From positions 34,164 to 98,163 of the forward strand of contig JAAFKB010000002.1 in NCBI GenBank assembly GCA_013299055.1: 64,000 nt of DNA, in the 5' to 3' direction. The first letter of the stretch is position 1. Each line of letters starts with the position of its first letter. The notes under the pieces are model-generated. The model did no database searches. It saw nothing but the letters and a program-made list of their open reading frames with translations, and was not told the DNA's origin. The position numbers and the translations under genes are program-made. This stretch comes from Sphaerotilus sp. GTDB lineage: Bacteria > Pseudomonadota > Gammaproteobacteria > Burkholderiales > Burkholderiaceae_C. Below, one piece after another: positions 47,864 through 58,154 of the stretch.

Positions 47864-50167
47864 ATGCGCGTACCCACCTGCCTATTCGCCCTGTCTCCTC
47901 GTGCCTGCGCCGTTGCGGTGTTGGTGGCATCCGCGGCCCCGTCCGCTCTGGCCGTGCAGCCCTTCGTGCTCAAGGACATCCGTGTCGAAGGGCTGCAGCG
48001 CACCGAGGCCGGCACGGTCTTCGCTGCGCTGCCCTTCCGCGTGGGCGACACCTACAGCGACGAGAAGGGCGCTGCGGCACTGCGGGCACTGTTCGCCACC
48101 GGCCTGTTCAAGGATGTGCGCATCGAGGTCGAGGGTCAGGTCGCGGTGGTCGTCGTCGAGGAGCGTGCGGTCATCGCCAGTGTCGACTTCACCGGCACCC
48201 GCGAGTTCGAGCGTGACACCCTGGTCAAGGCGCTCAAGGACATCGGCGTGGGCGAAGGCCAGCCCTTCGACAAGGCGCTGGCCGACCGTGCCGAGCAGGA
48301 ACTCAAGCGCCAGTACCTCACCCGCAGTCTCTACGGCGCCGAGGTGGTCACGACCATCACGCCCGTGGACCGCAACCGCGTCAACGTCACCTTCGCCGTG
48401 ACCGAGGGAGGCATCGCGCGCATCCGCGACATCCACATCACCGGCAATGAGGCGTTCAGCGAAGGCACCCTGCTTGGTCAGCTCGACCTGACCACCGGTG
48501 GCTTCATGACCTGGTACACCAAGAGCGACCGCTACGCCCGCACCAAGCTCAACGCCGACCTGGAGACGCTGCGCGCCTGGTACCTGAACCGCGGCTACCT
48601 CGAATTCAACGTCGAGTCCACGCAGGTCGCGATCTCGCCCGACAAGCAGGACATCTCGATCACCATCAACATCAAGGAAGGCCAGCGTTACACCGTCACG
48701 GGCGTCAAGCTCAGCGGCGACTTCCTCGGCAAGGAAGAAGAGTTCAAGGCGCTGGTCAGGGTCCGCCCCGGCGAGCCCTACAAGGCCGAAGACGTGGCCA
48801 CCACCCAGAAGGCGTTTGCCGACCGCTTCGGCCTGTTCGGCTACGCCTTCGCCAAGGTGGAACTGGTGCCGCAGATCGACCGCAACACGGGCCGCGTGCA
48901 GATCGTGCTGAACGCCGAGCCGGGTCGCCGTGTCTACGTGCGCCGCATCCTGGTGTCGGGCAACACCCGCACCCGCGACGAGGTGATCCGCCGCGAGATG
49001 CGCCAGTTCGAGTCGGCCTGGTATGACGGTCAGCGCATCAAGCTCTCGCGTGACCGGGTGGACCGCCTGGGCTACTTCAGCGACGTGGACGTGGACACCA
49101 GCGAAGTGCCGGGGACGTTCGACCAGGTCGACCTGACCTTCAACGTCAAGGAAAAGCCCACCGGCAGCTTGCTGCTGGGCGCCAACTTCTCCAGCGCGGA
49201 CAAGTTCTCCTTCACCGGCTCGATCAAGCAGGACAACGTGTTCGGCTCGGGCAACTACCTGGGCATCGACCTCAACACCAGCAAGTCGGCCCGCACGCTG
49301 GTGCTGTCGAGCGTCGATCCCTACTTCACACGTGATGGCGTCTCGCGTGCGCTGGACATCTTCTACCGCACCAACAAGCCACTGAACAGCCAGGGCGAGG
49401 CGTATGAGCTGGTGACGCCGGGGGCGGCGGTGCGCTTCGGGGTGCCTTTCTCGGACTACGACACGGTCTACTTCGGCATCGGGGCCGAGCGCACCAGCAT
49501 CCGCTCGGCCACGGCGCTGCCGGAGAGCTTCTACCGCTACCGTGCCACCTACGGCCAGTCGAGCACCTCCGTGCCGCTCACCCTGGGCTGGCAGCGCGAC
49601 GGCCGTGACAGCGCCCTGGTGCCCACCGACGGCCGTTACCAGCGGGTGAACCTGGAGTGGGGCGCCTTCGGGGACACCCGCTACCTGCGCACCAACTACC
49701 AGCTCCAGCAGTATTTCCCGATCAGCAAGAAGCTCACCCTGGGCCTGAACGCCGAAATCGGCCACGGCATCGGCCTGGGCGGACGGCCCTTCCCGATCTT
49801 CAAGAACTTCTTCGGCGGCGGCCTGGGCACGGTGCGCGCCTTCGACCAGAACTCGATGGGACCGGTGGACGTGACGGGGGCCTACCTGGGCGGCACCAAG
49901 CGCATCAACCTCAACAGCGAGCTGTACTTCCCCTTCCCCGGCACGGGCAACGACCGCACGCTGCGCTTCTTCGGCTACGTCGACGCCGGCAACGTCTGGG
50001 GCGACGACGAGAAGCCGACGCTGGCCTCGTTCCGCACCTCGGCGGGTCTGGGCCTGTCCTGGATCTCGCCGGTCGGCCCGCTCAAGCTCAGTTGGGGTCA
50101 ACCTATCCGCAAGTTCGCTCAGGATAGAATCCAGCGCTTCCAGTTCCAGATCGGCACCGCATTCTGA
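47864..50167 (+). CDS. bamA: Outer membrane protein assembly factor BamA
   Basis: 767-residue core of the BAM complex (Omp85 family). Signal peptide ends at SALA (about residue 28), followed by five POTRA domains (first: FVLKDIRVEGLQRTEAGTVFAALPF) and a C-terminal 16-strand barrel ending in a terminal Phe (QFQIGTAF). The lid-loop motif region is intact. Its stop overlaps the first base of skp. Confidence 0.97.
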   Translation: MRVPTCLFALSPRACAVAVLVASAAPSALAVQPFVLKDIRVEGLQRTEAGTVFAALPFRVGDTYSDEKGAAALRALFATGLFKDVRIEVEGQVAVVVVEERAVIASVDFTGTREFERDTLVKALKDIGVGEGQPFDKALADRAEQELKRQYLTRSLYGAEVVTTITPVDRNRVNVTFAVTEGGIARIRDIHITGNEAFSEGTLLGQLDLTTGGFMTWYTKSDRYARTKLNADLETLRAWYLNRGYLEFNVESTQVAISPDKQDISITINIKEGQRYTVTGVKLSGDFLGKEEEFKALVRVRPGEPYKAEDVATTQKAFADRFGLFGYAFAKVELVPQIDRNTGRVQIVLNAEPGRRVYVRRILVSGNTRTRDEVIRREMRQFESAWYDGQRIKLSRDRVDRLGYFSDVDVDTSEVPGTFDQVDLTFNVKEKPTGSLLLGANFSSADKFSFTGSIKQDNVFGSGNYLGIDLNTSKSARTLVLSSVDPYFTRDGVSRALDIFYRTNKPLNSQGEAYELVTPGAAVRFGVPFSDYDTVYFGIGAERTSIRSATALPESFYRYRATYGQSSTSVPLTLGWQRDGRDSALVPTDGRYQRVNLEWGAFGDTRYLRTNYQLQQYFPISKKLTLGLNAEIGHGIGLGGRPFPIFKNFFGGGLGTVRAFDQNSMGPVDVTGAYLGGTKRINLNSELYFPFPGTGNDRTLRFFGYVDAGNVWGDDEKPTLASFRTSAGLGLSWISPVGPLKLSWGQPIRKFAQDRIQRFQFQIGTAF
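50125..50130 (+). promoter_or_regulatory. Candidate internal -10 element upstream of skp
   Basis: TAGAAT inside the last codons of bamA, 37 nt before the skp ATG. It could provide separate transcription of skp and the lpx genes. No clear -35, and the hexamer also encodes required BamA residues. Confidence 0.3.
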
Positions 50168-50721
50168 TGATGACTCCTACCCCACGTCCGATGATGGCCA
50201 AGGCCCTGCTCGCCCTCACCAGCCTGGCTGCGTCCGTGGCGCTGCTGGCATCGCCTGCGGCGTCGGCGCAGGAATTCAAGATCGGCTACGTCAACAGCGA
50301 CCGGATGCTGCGCGACGCGGCTCCGGCCAAGGCCGCACAGGCCAAGCTGGAGACCGAGTTCGGCAAGCGCGAGAAGGAACTCAACGACGCCGCCGCCAAG
50401 CTCAAGACCGCTGCCGACAAGTTCGAGAAGGACCAGGTCACGCTGGCCGAGTCCGAGCGCAGCCGCCGCCAGCGCGACCTCGTCGAGCAGGAGCGTGACC
50501 TGCAGCGCAAGCGCCGCGAGTTCCAGGAAGACCTGAACCAGCGCAAGAACGAAGAGCTGTCCTCGGTGGTCGAGCGTGCCAACCGCGTCATCAAGCAGAT
50601 CTTCGACGCGGAAAAGTACGACCTCATCCTGCAAGACCCGGTGGTGTTCGCCGGTCCCCGCGTGGACATCACGGACAAGGTGATCAAGGCGCTCAACGCC
50701 GCACCCGCGCCGACCAAGTGA
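50167..50721 (+). CDS. skp: OmpH/Skp-family periplasmic chaperone
   Basis: 184-residue chaperone holding unfolded outer-membrane proteins in the periplasm. Signal peptide ending ASAQ (about residue 36), then [12 protein letters not shown] and a long charged coiled-coil arm (residues 60-135), as in Skp. Tandem ATGs at 50167 and 50170; either can be used. Its stop overlaps the lpxD GTG. Confidence 0.93.
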   Translation: MMTPTPRPMMAKALLALTSLAASVALLASPAASAQEFKIGYVNSDRMLRDAAPAKAAQAKLETEFGKREKELNDAAAKLKTAADKFEKDQVTLAESERSRRQRDLVEQERDLQRKRREFQEDLNQRKNEELSSVVERANRVIKQIFDAEKYDLILQDPVVFAGPRVDITDKVIKALNAAPAPTK

Positions 50722-51788
50722 GTTCCGTCTTCTCCGTGCGTCTGCACGCGCTGCAGGCGGCACTCGGGGGAGAACTGGTCTCGAACGCCGCCGCCGACAC
50801 CACCGCCACCGCGCCCGGTGAACGCCTGATCCAGCGCATCGGCCCGCTGGACAGCGCCGATGCCACGACGATCGGTTTCCTGTCGAATCCCCGCTACCGC
50901 AGCCAGTTGCACGACACGGCCGCCGGCTGCGTCATCGTGGCACCTGCAGTGCAAGGCGATGTGCGGCCGGGCTGCGTGGCCCTTGTCACCCCCGACCCTT
51001 ACCTCTACTTCGCCCGCCTCACGCAGTGGTGGGCGGCGCGCACGCGCGCGGCTCCGCCGATGGGCATCCACCCCAGCGCCGTGGTCGCCCCCGACGCCGT
51101 GCTGGGCGAGGGCGTCTCGGTCGGCCCGCTGGCGGTGATCGAAGCGGGTGCGGTGATCGGCTGCCACGCGGTGATTGGCGCCCATGTCTTTGTCGGCGCG
51201 GGTGTCGAGATCGGCGAAACCACCCGGCTGGCCCCCCGCGTGACGCTGATGTCTGGCACACGCCTCGGGGCACGCTGCCTGCTGCACAGCGGTGTCGTCG
51301 TCGGCGCGGACGGCTTCGGCTTCGCGCCCACCGCGGGTCGCTGGGAAAAGATCGAACAGCTCGGGGGGGTGTGCATCGGCGACGATGTGGAGATCGGCGC
51401 CAACACGTGCATCGACCGCGGCGCCCTCGACGACACCGTCATCGGCCACGGCGTCAAGCTCGACAACCTCATCCAGATCGGTCACAACGTCCAGATCGGC
51501 GACCACAGCGCGATGGCGGGCTGCGTCGGCGTGGCCGGCAGTGCACGCATCGGCAGCGGCTGCACGGTGGGGGGAGGGGCGATCGTGCTGGGCCACCTGA
51601 GTCTGGCGGATGGTGTCCACATCTCCGCGGCCAGTGTCGTGATGCGCTCGATTGCCAAGCCCGGCCAGTACAGCGGGGTCTTCCCGCTCGACGACAACGC
51701 CGCGTGGGAGAAGAATGCCGCCACCCTGCGCCAGTTGCACACCTTGCGCGACCGCCTGCGCGCCCTCGAAAAGAAGATGACACCATGA
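50718..51788 (+). CDS. lpxD: UDP-3-O-(3-hydroxyacyl)glucosamine N-acyltransferase
   Basis: 356-residue trimeric acyltransferase, third step of lipid A synthesis. An N-terminal uridine-binding domain ([14 protein letters not shown]) precedes the left-handed beta-helix of hexapeptide repeats, with [13 protein letters not shown] and the catalytic-His region [18 protein letters not shown]. Starts with GTG overlapping skp; overlaps fabZ by 4 bp. Confidence 0.97.
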   Translation: MSSVFSVRLHALQAALGGELVSNAAADTTATAPGERLIQRIGPLDSADATTIGFLSNPRYRSQLHDTAAGCVIVAPAVQGDVRPGCVALVTPDPYLYFARLTQWWAARTRAAPPMGIHPSAVVAPDAVLGEGVSVGPLAVIEAGAVIGCHAVIGAHVFVGAGVEIGETTRLAPRVTLMSGTRLGARCLLHSGVVVGADGFGFAPTAGRWEKIEQLGGVCIGDDVEIGANTCIDRGALDDTVIGHGVKLDNLIQIGHNVQIGDHSAMAGCVGVAGSARIGSGCTVGGGAIVLGHLSLADGVHISAASVVMRSIAKPGQYSGVFPLDDNAAWEKNAATLRQLHTLRDRLRALEKKMTP

Positions 51789-52285
51789 CCACGACGCCGA
51801 TCCTGCCCGCCGACATGACCGAGACGCCCGCTCCGGTGCTGCTCAAGATGGACATCCACCAGATCCTCAAGAAGCTGCCGCACCGCTATCCGATCCTGCT
51901 GGTGGACCGCGTGCTGGAGATCGAGCTGGGCAAGCGCATCAAGGCGCTCAAGAACGTCTCGATCAACGAGCCGATCTTCCTCGGCCACTTCCCGCACCGT
52001 CCGGTGATGCCGGGCGTGATGATCCTGGAAGCCCTGGCGCAGGCGTCGGCGCTGCTGTCGTTCGCGACGATGGGCGAGGATCCGGGCGAGGACACGGTGG
52101 TGTACTTCGCGGGCATCGACGGCGCGCGCTTCAAGCGTCCCGTCGAACCGGGCGATCAGCTGATCCTCGAATCGACCCTGGAGCGTTCCAAGGGCGGCAT
52201 CTTCAAGTACAAGGCCCGTGCCACGGTCAACGGCGAGTTGGCGACCGAGGCCGAGCTGATGTGCACGATGCGCAAGATCGCCTGA
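51785..52285 (+). CDS. fabZ: 3-hydroxyacyl-[acyl-carrier-protein] dehydratase FabZ
   Basis: 166-residue hot-dog-fold dehydratase of type II fatty acid synthesis. The catalytic pair is in [20 protein letters not shown] (His68, Glu82), and [13 protein letters not shown] is the N-terminal signature. Competes with LpxA for 3-hydroxyacyl-ACP, which explains its place among lpx genes. Start overlaps lpxD; an internal ATG at residue 11 is also possible. Confidence 0.97.
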   Translation: MTTTPILPADMTETPAPVLLKMDIHQILKKLPHRYPILLVDRVLEIELGKRIKALKNVSINEPIFLGHFPHRPVMPGVMILEALAQASALLSFATMGEDPGEDTVVYFAGIDGARFKRPVEPGDQLILESTLERSKGGIFKYKARATVNGELATEAELMCTMRKIA

Positions 52286-52298
52286 CCGCGGCCCGCGC

Positions 52299-53087
52299 AT
52301 GAGCAGCATCCACCTCACCGCGATCGTCGATCCCGCCGCCGAGCTGCACCCCTCGGTCGAGGTCGGCCCGTACTCGATCATCGGCGCCCACGTCCACCTC
52401 GGCGAAGGCACGCGTGTCGGTCCGCACTGCGTCATCGACGGACACACCACCATTGGCCGCGACAACCGCTTCTACCCCTTCTGCTCGATCGGCTCCGATC
52501 CGCAGGACAAGAAGTACGCCGGCGAGCCGACCCGGCTGGAAATCGGCGACGGCAACACCTTCCGCGAATCCTGCACCGTCTCCACCGGCACCACGCAGGA
52601 CGAAGGTGTCACCCGCATCGGCGACGACAACTGGCTCATGGCCTACGTCCACATCGCCCACGACTGCCGCATCGGCAGCCACACCATCATGGCCAACGTC
52701 ACGACGTTGGCCGGCCATGTGCAGGTGGGCGACTGGGCCATCATCGGCGGCCTGACCGGCATCCACCAGTTCAGTCGCGTCGGCGCCCATGCGATGGCCG
52801 GGTTCGCCTCGCGCATCGCGCAGGACGTGCCGCCCTTCGTCATGGTCGCCGGCAATCCCTGCGAGGCCCATGGCTTCAATCAGGAAGGCTTGAAGCGCCG
52901 CGGTTTCAGCCCGGAGCGCATCGCCATGGTCAAGCAGATGTACCGCGCGCTCTACCGCAAGAGTCTCACGCTCGACGCTGCCAAGGCCGAGATCGAGGCC
53001 CTGCTCGGCACGGTGCCGGACGCGGACGGCGAGGTGCGGCTGATGCTGGACTTCCTCGCCCACGCACCCCGCGGCATCGTCCGCTGA
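52299..53087 (+). CDS. lpxA: UDP-N-acetylglucosamine acyltransferase
   Basis: 262-residue trimeric hexapeptide-repeat acyltransferase, first step of lipid A synthesis. IGSDPQDKKYAGEPTRLEIGDGN and the catalytic-His block LMAYVHIAHDCRIG are present, with the alpha-helical C-terminus KQMYRALYRKSLTL. Lies 13 bp after fabZ. Confidence 0.97.
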   Translation: MSSIHLTAIVDPAAELHPSVEVGPYSIIGAHVHLGEGTRVGPHCVIDGHTTIGRDNRFYPFCSIGSDPQDKKYAGEPTRLEIGDGNTFRESCTVSTGTTQDEGVTRIGDDNWLMAYVHIAHDCRIGSHTIMANVTTLAGHVQVGDWAIIGGLTGIHQFSRVGAHAMAGFASRIAQDVPPFVMVAGNPCEAHGFNQEGLKRRGFSPERIAMVKQMYRALYRKSLTLDAAKAEIEALLGTVPDADGEVRLMLDFLAHAPRGIVR

Positions 53088-53101
53088 ACGGGTCTGACCC
53101 G

Positions 53102-54256
53102 ATGGACATGCAGACGACCGATCCACGCCTGGCCCTGGTGGCGGGTGAGCCTTCCGGGGATCTGCTGGCTGGCCTGCTGCTGGGCGGGCTCAGGCAGCGT
53201 TGGCCGGATCTGCAGTCTTCGGGCATTGGCGGGCCGCAGATGGCGCGCCACGGCTTCGAGGCGTGGTGGCCCCATGACCTGCTGGCCGTGCATGGCTACA
53301 GCGTCGAGCTGCTGTGGCGCTTGCGGCGGCTATTCGCGCTGCGCACCGCGCTGGGGGACCGCCTGCTGAAGGACCGCCCCGATGCGTTCATCGGTGTCGA
53401 TGCGCCGGATTTCAACCTCGGGCTGGAAACACGCCTGAAGGCGGCCGGCGTCAAGACCATCCACTTCGTCAGCCCGTCGATCTGGGCCTGGCGGGGCACG
53501 CGCATCCACAAGATCCGCAAGGCGGTGGACCATGTGCTGTGCCTGTTCCCGTTCGAGCCGGAGCTGTACCAGCGCGCTGGCATCGCAGCCACCTACGTGG
53601 GCCACCCGCTGGCGGATGCGATCCCGATGGAGGTGCCCCGCGACGCGGCCCGCAACGCGCTGAACCTGCCGCCGGACGCGACCGTGATCGCTTTGTTGCC
53701 GGGCAGTCGCCGCGGCGAGATCCGCTACATCCTGCCGAGTCTGCTGGGTGCGGCGGCGTTGTTGACGAGACAGCGGCCTGGTTTGACGTTCGTGCTGCCT
53801 GCCATGCGCGGTGTGCGCGATCTGGTCGATCCGCTGGTGGCGAAGCACGCCGGGCAGATCGACCTGCAGGTGCTCGATGGACGCTCGCACGAGGCGCTGG
53901 CGGCGTGTGACCTCACGCTGATCGCCAGCGGCACTGCCACGCTCGAAGCCGCCCTGTTCAAGCGCCCGATGGTCATCACCTACAACATGCACTGGCTGTC
54001 GTGGCTGCGCATGAAGCGCATGGCCTACCAGCCGTGGGTGGGCTTGCCGAACATCCTGTCGCGTGGCTTTGTCGTGCCGGAGCTGCTGCAGGATTCCTGT
54101 ACCCCCGAGGCGCTGGCCCAGGCCGCCGGGCAATGGCTCGACAGCCCCGCCCGCTGTGAAGGCGTGCGCCAGCGTTTCACCGAGCTGCACCACCTGCTGC
54201 GCCAGGACACGGCGCGGCGAGCCACCGATGCCATCGCGCAAATCCTCGGCCGCTGA
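53102..54256 (+). CDS. lpxB: Lipid A disaccharide synthase
   Basis: 384-residue GT19 glycosyltransferase joining UDP-2,3-diacylglucosamine and lipid [16 protein letters not shown] at the N-terminus, [32 protein letters not shown] in the middle and [13 protein letters not shown] near the end are canonical. rnhB begins at once after it. Confidence 0.96.
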   Translation: MDMQTTDPRLALVAGEPSGDLLAGLLLGGLRQRWPDLQSSGIGGPQMARHGFEAWWPHDLLAVHGYSVELLWRLRRLFALRTALGDRLLKDRPDAFIGVDAPDFNLGLETRLKAAGVKTIHFVSPSIWAWRGTRIHKIRKAVDHVLCLFPFEPELYQRAGIAATYVGHPLADAIPMEVPRDAARNALNLPPDATVIALLPGSRRGEIRYILPSLLGAAALLTRQRPGLTFVLPAMRGVRDLVDPLVAKHAGQIDLQVLDGRSHEALAACDLTLIASGTATLEAALFKRPMVITYNMHWLSWLRMKRMAYQPWVGLPNILSRGFVVPELLQDSCTPEALAQAAGQWLDSPARCEGVRQRFTELHHLLRQDTARRATDAIAQILGR

Positions 54257-54260
54257 GCCC

Positions 54261-54893
54261 GTGCGCTTCATCAGCGAGCAGTTCGCGCTGAGCTTCGACC
54301 GCCCCGGCCTGATCGCGGGCGTGGACGAGGCCGGGCGCGGGCCGCTGGCGGGGCCGGTCGTGGCGGCGGCCGTGATCCTCGACGACCTGCAGCCCATCAC
54401 GGGTCTCGCCGACTCCAAGGTGCTCACGGCCAAGCGGCGCGAGCAGCTTTTCGACGAGATCCGCGCCAAGGCACTGGCTTGCTGCATCGCCGAAGCGACG
54501 GTGGAGGAAATCGACCAGCTCAACATCCTGCACGCGACCATGCTGGCGATGCGCCGCGCCGTCGAGGGCCTGCGGCTGCGGCCGGTCAAGGTGCTGGTCG
54601 ATGGCAACCGCATCCCAACCCTGCGCATCCCCGCCGAGGCCATCGTCAAGGGGGATTCCAAGGTGCAGGCCATCTCGGCGGCGTCGATCCTGGCCAAGGT
54701 CCACCGCGACCGGCTTTGCGCCGAGTTGCATGTGCGTTATCCGCAATACGCCTTCGACGTTCACAAGGGCTACCCGACCGCGGCCCACCTCAGCCTGCTG
54801 CGCGAACACGGCCCCTGCGAGCAGCACCGCCATTCCTATGCGCCGGTTCGCGCCGCCGCCTTGCTGCACCCGAACCCGAAGCCGATCCCATGA
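54261..54893 (+). CDS. rnhB: Ribonuclease HII
   Basis: 210-residue RNase H2 removing ribonucleotides and RNA from RNA-DNA hybrids. The catalytic Asp-Glu is in [16 protein letters not shown], with later LVDGNRIP and [24 protein letters not shown] carrying the other acidic residues. The start is uncertain: GTG at 54261 gives the usual N-terminal length, while the ATG at 54228 would overlap lpxB. The stop overlaps the next gene. Confidence 0.95.
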   Translation: MRFISEQFALSFDRPGLIAGVDEAGRGPLAGPVVAAAVILDDLQPITGLADSKVLTAKRREQLFDEIRAKALACCIAEATVEEIDQLNILHATMLAMRRAVEGLRLRPVKVLVDGNRIPTLRIPAEAIVKGDSKVQAISAASILAKVHRDRLCAELHVRYPQYAFDVHKGYPTAAHLSLLREHGPCEQHRHSYAPVRAAALLHPNPKPIP

Positions 54894-55678
54894 AAGAACC
54901 CCGCCACATCACCTCCCGCAGCAGCCCGCTGGTCAAGGACTTGCGACGCCTCGCCCAGGAGCCAGGCGCCTACCGCAAGCTCGGACTCGTCTGGCTGGAG
55001 GGCGATCACCTGTGCCGGGCATTTCTGGCGCGGGGCGGGCGGCCGAAGCAGGCGGTGGTCGGCGCGAGCGCGTGGCTGCAACCCGGCCCGCGCGAGCTGG
55101 CGCTGAAGGCGGACGAGATCAGCGTGCTCGACGACAGCCTGCTGCCCGAGATCAGCTCGCTGGAGTCGCCCGCCCCGATCGGTTTCCTGATCGACGGTCC
55201 GTCTAAGGGGCAGGCGCCGCTGGCGGGCGTGGCGACGGTGGTGCTCGACCGCCTGCAAGACCCTGGCAACGTCGGCACCATCCTGCGCAGCGCGGCGGCC
55301 TTGGGCGTGAAGCAGGTGCTGACGATGCGGGGCAGCGCGGGCCTGTGGTCGCCGAAGGTGCTGCGGGCGGGCATGGGGGCGCACTTCGCCTTGCACCTCG
55401 TCGAAGGGGTCATCGTCAGCGAACTGGACTCGCTCGGTGTGACCCTGATCGCCACCAGCTCGCACGCCGCGCAGGCGCTGCACGAACTGACGCTGCCTTC
55501 GCCCTGCGCCTGGGTGTTCGGCCACGAAGGGCAGGGCGTCACCGAGCCGCTGATGCAACGCTGCGGCCTGACGGTGCGCATTCCGCAGCCCGGGGGCGAG
55601 GAGTCGCTCAACGTGGCGGCGGCGACAGCGATCTGTCTGTACGAGTCGGCCCGGCAGGCGTCGCCACACCGGGCCTGA
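54890..55678 (+). CDS. TrmH-family (SpoU) RNA methyltransferase
   Basis: 262 residues: an N-terminal substrate-binding domain ([33 protein letters not shown]) and the SpoU/TrmH trefoil-knot SAM domain with [34 protein letters not shown] and [22 protein letters not shown]. It 2'-O-methylates an rRNA or tRNA ribose; the target is not determined by the sequence. It overlaps rnhB by 4 bp and ends the conserved superoperon. Confidence 0.92.
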   Translation: MKEPRHITSRSSPLVKDLRRLAQEPGAYRKLGLVWLEGDHLCRAFLARGGRPKQAVVGASAWLQPGPRELALKADEISVLDDSLLPEISSLESPAPIGFLIDGPSKGQAPLAGVATVVLDRLQDPGNVGTILRSAAALGVKQVLTMRGSAGLWSPKVLRAGMGAHFALHLVEGVIVSELDSLGVTLIATSSHAAQALHELTLPSPCAWVFGHEGQGVTEPLMQRCGLTVRIPQPGGEESLNVAAATAICLYESARQASPHRA

Positions 55679-55680
55679 CA

Positions 55681-55744
55681 TCGACTTGAGTCCGAAATGC
55701 AGGGCTTCAGGCCACATCATGCTGGCTTGGACTCCTCAGGTCGA
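55681..55744. repeat. Interrupted inverted repeat upstream of the export operon
   Basis: TCGAC-TT-GAGTCC (55681-55693) and GGACTC-CTCAG-GTCGA (55729-55744) are complementary in two blocks of 5 and 6 bp, separated by 35 nt. It lies in the 105-bp gap between the methyltransferase and the TolC-like gene and could be a regulator-binding dyad or a stem-loop ending the upstream transcript. No T-tract follows. Confidence 0.45.
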
Positions 55745-55783
55745 AGCCGAGAATCCAGGGAAAATAATTCACCTTGGAAGGCC

Positions 55784-57322
55784 ATGAACACTTGTCTGAT
55801 TCACCCTCTGCGCGGTGTTGGCGTAGCGTACTGTCTGGCGCTGCTGGGCGGATGTGCCACGGTGGCGCCCGTGCCGCTGACCGACGATGAACTCCACCGT
55901 GCCGTGTCCTCCTCGGTGGAGCGCGTTGCTGCGCGCCAGGAGCCGATTGCCGCACCCATCGGCCTGTACGAGGCCATGGCCCGGGCGCTCAAGTACAACC
56001 TGGACTACCGCGTGGAGCTGATGTCCCAGGCGCTGCGTGTGAGCGAGCTGGACCTGACGCGCTACGACATGCTGCCGCAACTGGTGGCCAACGCTGGCTA
56101 CAGCGCGCGCAACAACCAGGCAGGATCCAGCAGCCTGTCGCTGCTGAGCGGTCGAGAGTCGCTGGAGCCGTCCACCTCGACCGACCGGCGCCTGTTCACG
56201 TCCGATCTGACGCTGTCGTGGGACATCCTCGACTTTGGCTTGTCTTATGTGCGTGCGCAGCAGAAGGCCGATGAAGTGCTGGGCACCATGGAACAGCGCC
56301 GCAAGGTGGCCAACCGGATCGTCGAGGACGTGCGCACGGCCTATTGGCGTGCGGTGAGTGCCGAGCGGCTGCTGGACAAGATGCAGGAGCTGGAAACCAC
56401 GGTGCGCAGCGCCCTGGAAGAGTCGCGCACGCTGGAAAAGCGGGGTACCACCTCGCCGCTGGCTGCCCTGAATTTCCAGCGAGAGCTGATCCAGATCCGG
56501 GCCGAACTCCAGCGCCTGCAGCGTGACCTGGTCATCTCCAAGCGCCAGCTGGGGGCCCTGATGAACGTGCCACCCGAGCAGGATTTCCAGCTGGTGCTGC
56601 CGGCCCGCGAGTCCACGGCCCAGGGCATCGACATGACCCCGAGCGACATGCTGACCAGTGCGCTGTACCACCGCCCGGAGCTGCGCGAGGTGCGCTATCG
56701 GGCACGGGTGAACCGCCGGGAGATGGAGGTCGTGCTGCTCAAGGCCATGCCCAGCCTGAAAGCATTCGCAGGGATCCAGTACGACTCGAATTCCTATCTG
56801 TACCAGCAGGACTGGGTCGGCATGGGCGCCCGCGCCAGCTGGAACCTGATCAACGTCTACCGCTATCCGGCGGCCAAGAAGGCGGTGCAGGACCAGCAGG
56901 CCCTGCTGAGCGAGCGCGAGCTGGCCCTGACGATGGCGGTGATGACCGAGGTGCATGTGAGCCGGATCCGGTTCGGGCACCTGTCGGCCGAGCTGGCCAC
57001 GGCGGGCGAGCGTCTGGATGTCCAGAAGCGCATCCTCGACAAGATCCGCTCGGGCATGCAGGCCGGCTCGGTCAGCCAGCAGACCCTGATCCGGGAAGAG
57101 ATGAACACGCTGACCGAAGAGGTGCGGCACGACATCGTGTTCGCTGATCTGCAGAACGCCCGTGCCAACACGTATGCTGCCATCGGCATGGACACCTTCG
57201 GTCCGGAGGTCTCCGGGCGCGAGTCGATCACCACGCTGGCGGCGTCGCTGGAGCGGCTGTGGACCGGACGCGAGCGGGGCCAGGATCCCGCTGTGACGCC
57301 GGCCTCGGGGAGCGCACGATGA
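55784..57322 (+). CDS. TolC-like outer-membrane efflux lipoprotein
   Basis: 512 residues. Signal peptide with lipobox LGGC (Cys24), then an outer-membrane factor fold: long helical segments (YEAMARALKYNLDYRVELMSQAL, VEDVRTAYWRAVSAERLLDKMQELE, QREL..ELQRLQRDLVISKRQLGALMNVPPE) and the second repeat from about 300, which starts with YHRPELREVRYRARVNRRE. Such proteins form the exit duct of tripartite export systems. The ATG at 55784 gives the signal peptide. It is the first gene of a four-gene operon whose junctions overlap or nearly overlap. Confidence 0.87.
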   Translation: MNTCLIHPLRGVGVAYCLALLGGCATVAPVPLTDDELHRAVSSSVERVAARQEPIAAPIGLYEAMARALKYNLDYRVELMSQALRVSELDLTRYDMLPQLVANAGYSARNNQAGSSSLSLLSGRESLEPSTSTDRRLFTSDLTLSWDILDFGLSYVRAQQKADEVLGTMEQRRKVANRIVEDVRTAYWRAVSAERLLDKMQELETTVRSALEESRTLEKRGTTSPLAALNFQRELIQIRAELQRLQRDLVISKRQLGALMNVPPEQDFQLVLPARESTAQGIDMTPSDMLTSALYHRPELREVRYRARVNRREMEVVLLKAMPSLKAFAGIQYDSNSYLYQQDWVGMGARASWNLINVYRYPAAKKAVQDQQALLSERELALTMAVMTEVHVSRIRFGHLSAELATAGERLDVQKRILDKIRSGMQAGSVSQQTLIREEMNTLTEEVRHDIVFADLQNARANTYAAIGMDTFGPEVSGRESITTLAASLERLWTGRERGQDPAVTPASGSAR

Positions 57323-58143
57323 GCGCCACCTCCAGATTCCGGCATGGCGTGTGGACGCTGGCGAGCCTTCTGCTGGGTGGACCGGCTGTCGCCGCTGCGC
57401 CCGTGGCGTCCACGGTGGCCGCTGTATCCGCAGTGGCTGCCCCCGTGGTGGTGGCAGCGCCGACGCCTGCCGCCGCGGGCGACGCCGTGCGTGGGGTGGT
57501 CCGTGCCCGCCACGTCGCGGTCCTGTCGTCTCGCTTGTCGGCCTTGATCACACGGCTGCCGTTCCAGGAGGGGCAGGCGTTCCGCAAGGGTGACTTGCTG
57601 GTGGCCTTCGACTGCGAGCGGCAGCAGGCAGAGTCCCGAGCCGCCGCGGCGGCCCACCGTGCGCACCAGAAGACCTTCGAGGTGCAGAGCGAGCTGCTCA
57701 GCCACCAGGCGATCGGGCGCATGGAGGTGGAAGTGACCCAGTCCCAGATGGACAAGGCGGCGGCGGATGTGGCGGCGCTGGCGGCCGTGCTGCGGGAGTG
57801 TCAGGTCCATGCGCCCTACGCCGGGCGTGTGGTGGAGGCGCTGGCACAGGCCCACGAGGTGGCCGGCCAGGGGCAGCCGCTCCTGCGCATCCAGGGACTG
57901 GACGATCTGGAGGTCCAGCTCATCGTGCCATCGCTGTGGATGTCGTGGCTGCGTCCGGGCACAGGCTTTTCGTTCCGGATCGATGAAACCGGGGAGTCGG
58001 TGAGCGCCGCCGTCACGCGGGTGGGGGCGGCGGTCGATCCGGTCAGCCAGACGGTGAAGCTCATGGCGCGCCTGCCGGGCGGGCGCGTCCAGGTCCTGCC
58101 GGGAATGAGTGGCACGGCGGAATTCAAGCGGTCGACTCGCTGA
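57319..58143 (+). CDS. Periplasmic adaptor (membrane fusion) protein, short HlyD/RND-type
   Basis: 274 residues: signal peptide (LLLGGPAVAAAP), a split biotinyl-lipoyl domain (VLSSRLSALITRLPFQEGQAFRKGDLLVAFDCERQQAESRA and VHAPYAGRVVEALAQAHEVAGQGQPLLRIQ) around an alpha-helical hairpin, and a short beta-barrel. No membrane-anchoring helix besides the signal peptide. It should bridge an inner-membrane component and the TolC-like duct. It overlaps the preceding gene by 4 bp (ATGA) and lies 11 bp before the next. Confidence 0.87.
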   Translation: MSATSRFRHGVWTLASLLLGGPAVAAAPVASTVAAVSAVAAPVVVAAPTPAAAGDAVRGVVRARHVAVLSSRLSALITRLPFQEGQAFRKGDLLVAFDCERQQAESRAAAAAHRAHQKTFEVQSELLSHQAIGRMEVEVTQSQMDKAAADVAALAAVLRECQVHAPYAGRVVEALAQAHEVAGQGQPLLRIQGLDDLEVQLIVPSLWMSWLRPGTGFSFRIDETGESVSAAVTRVGAAVDPVSQTVKLMARLPGGRVQVLPGMSGTAEFKRSTR

Positions 58144-58154
58144 GAGGAGGGGCC

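Noticed and set aside
47882-50101. 739-codon antisense ORF opposite bamA
   Set aside because: Same reason: the plus strand encodes an unmistakable BamA.
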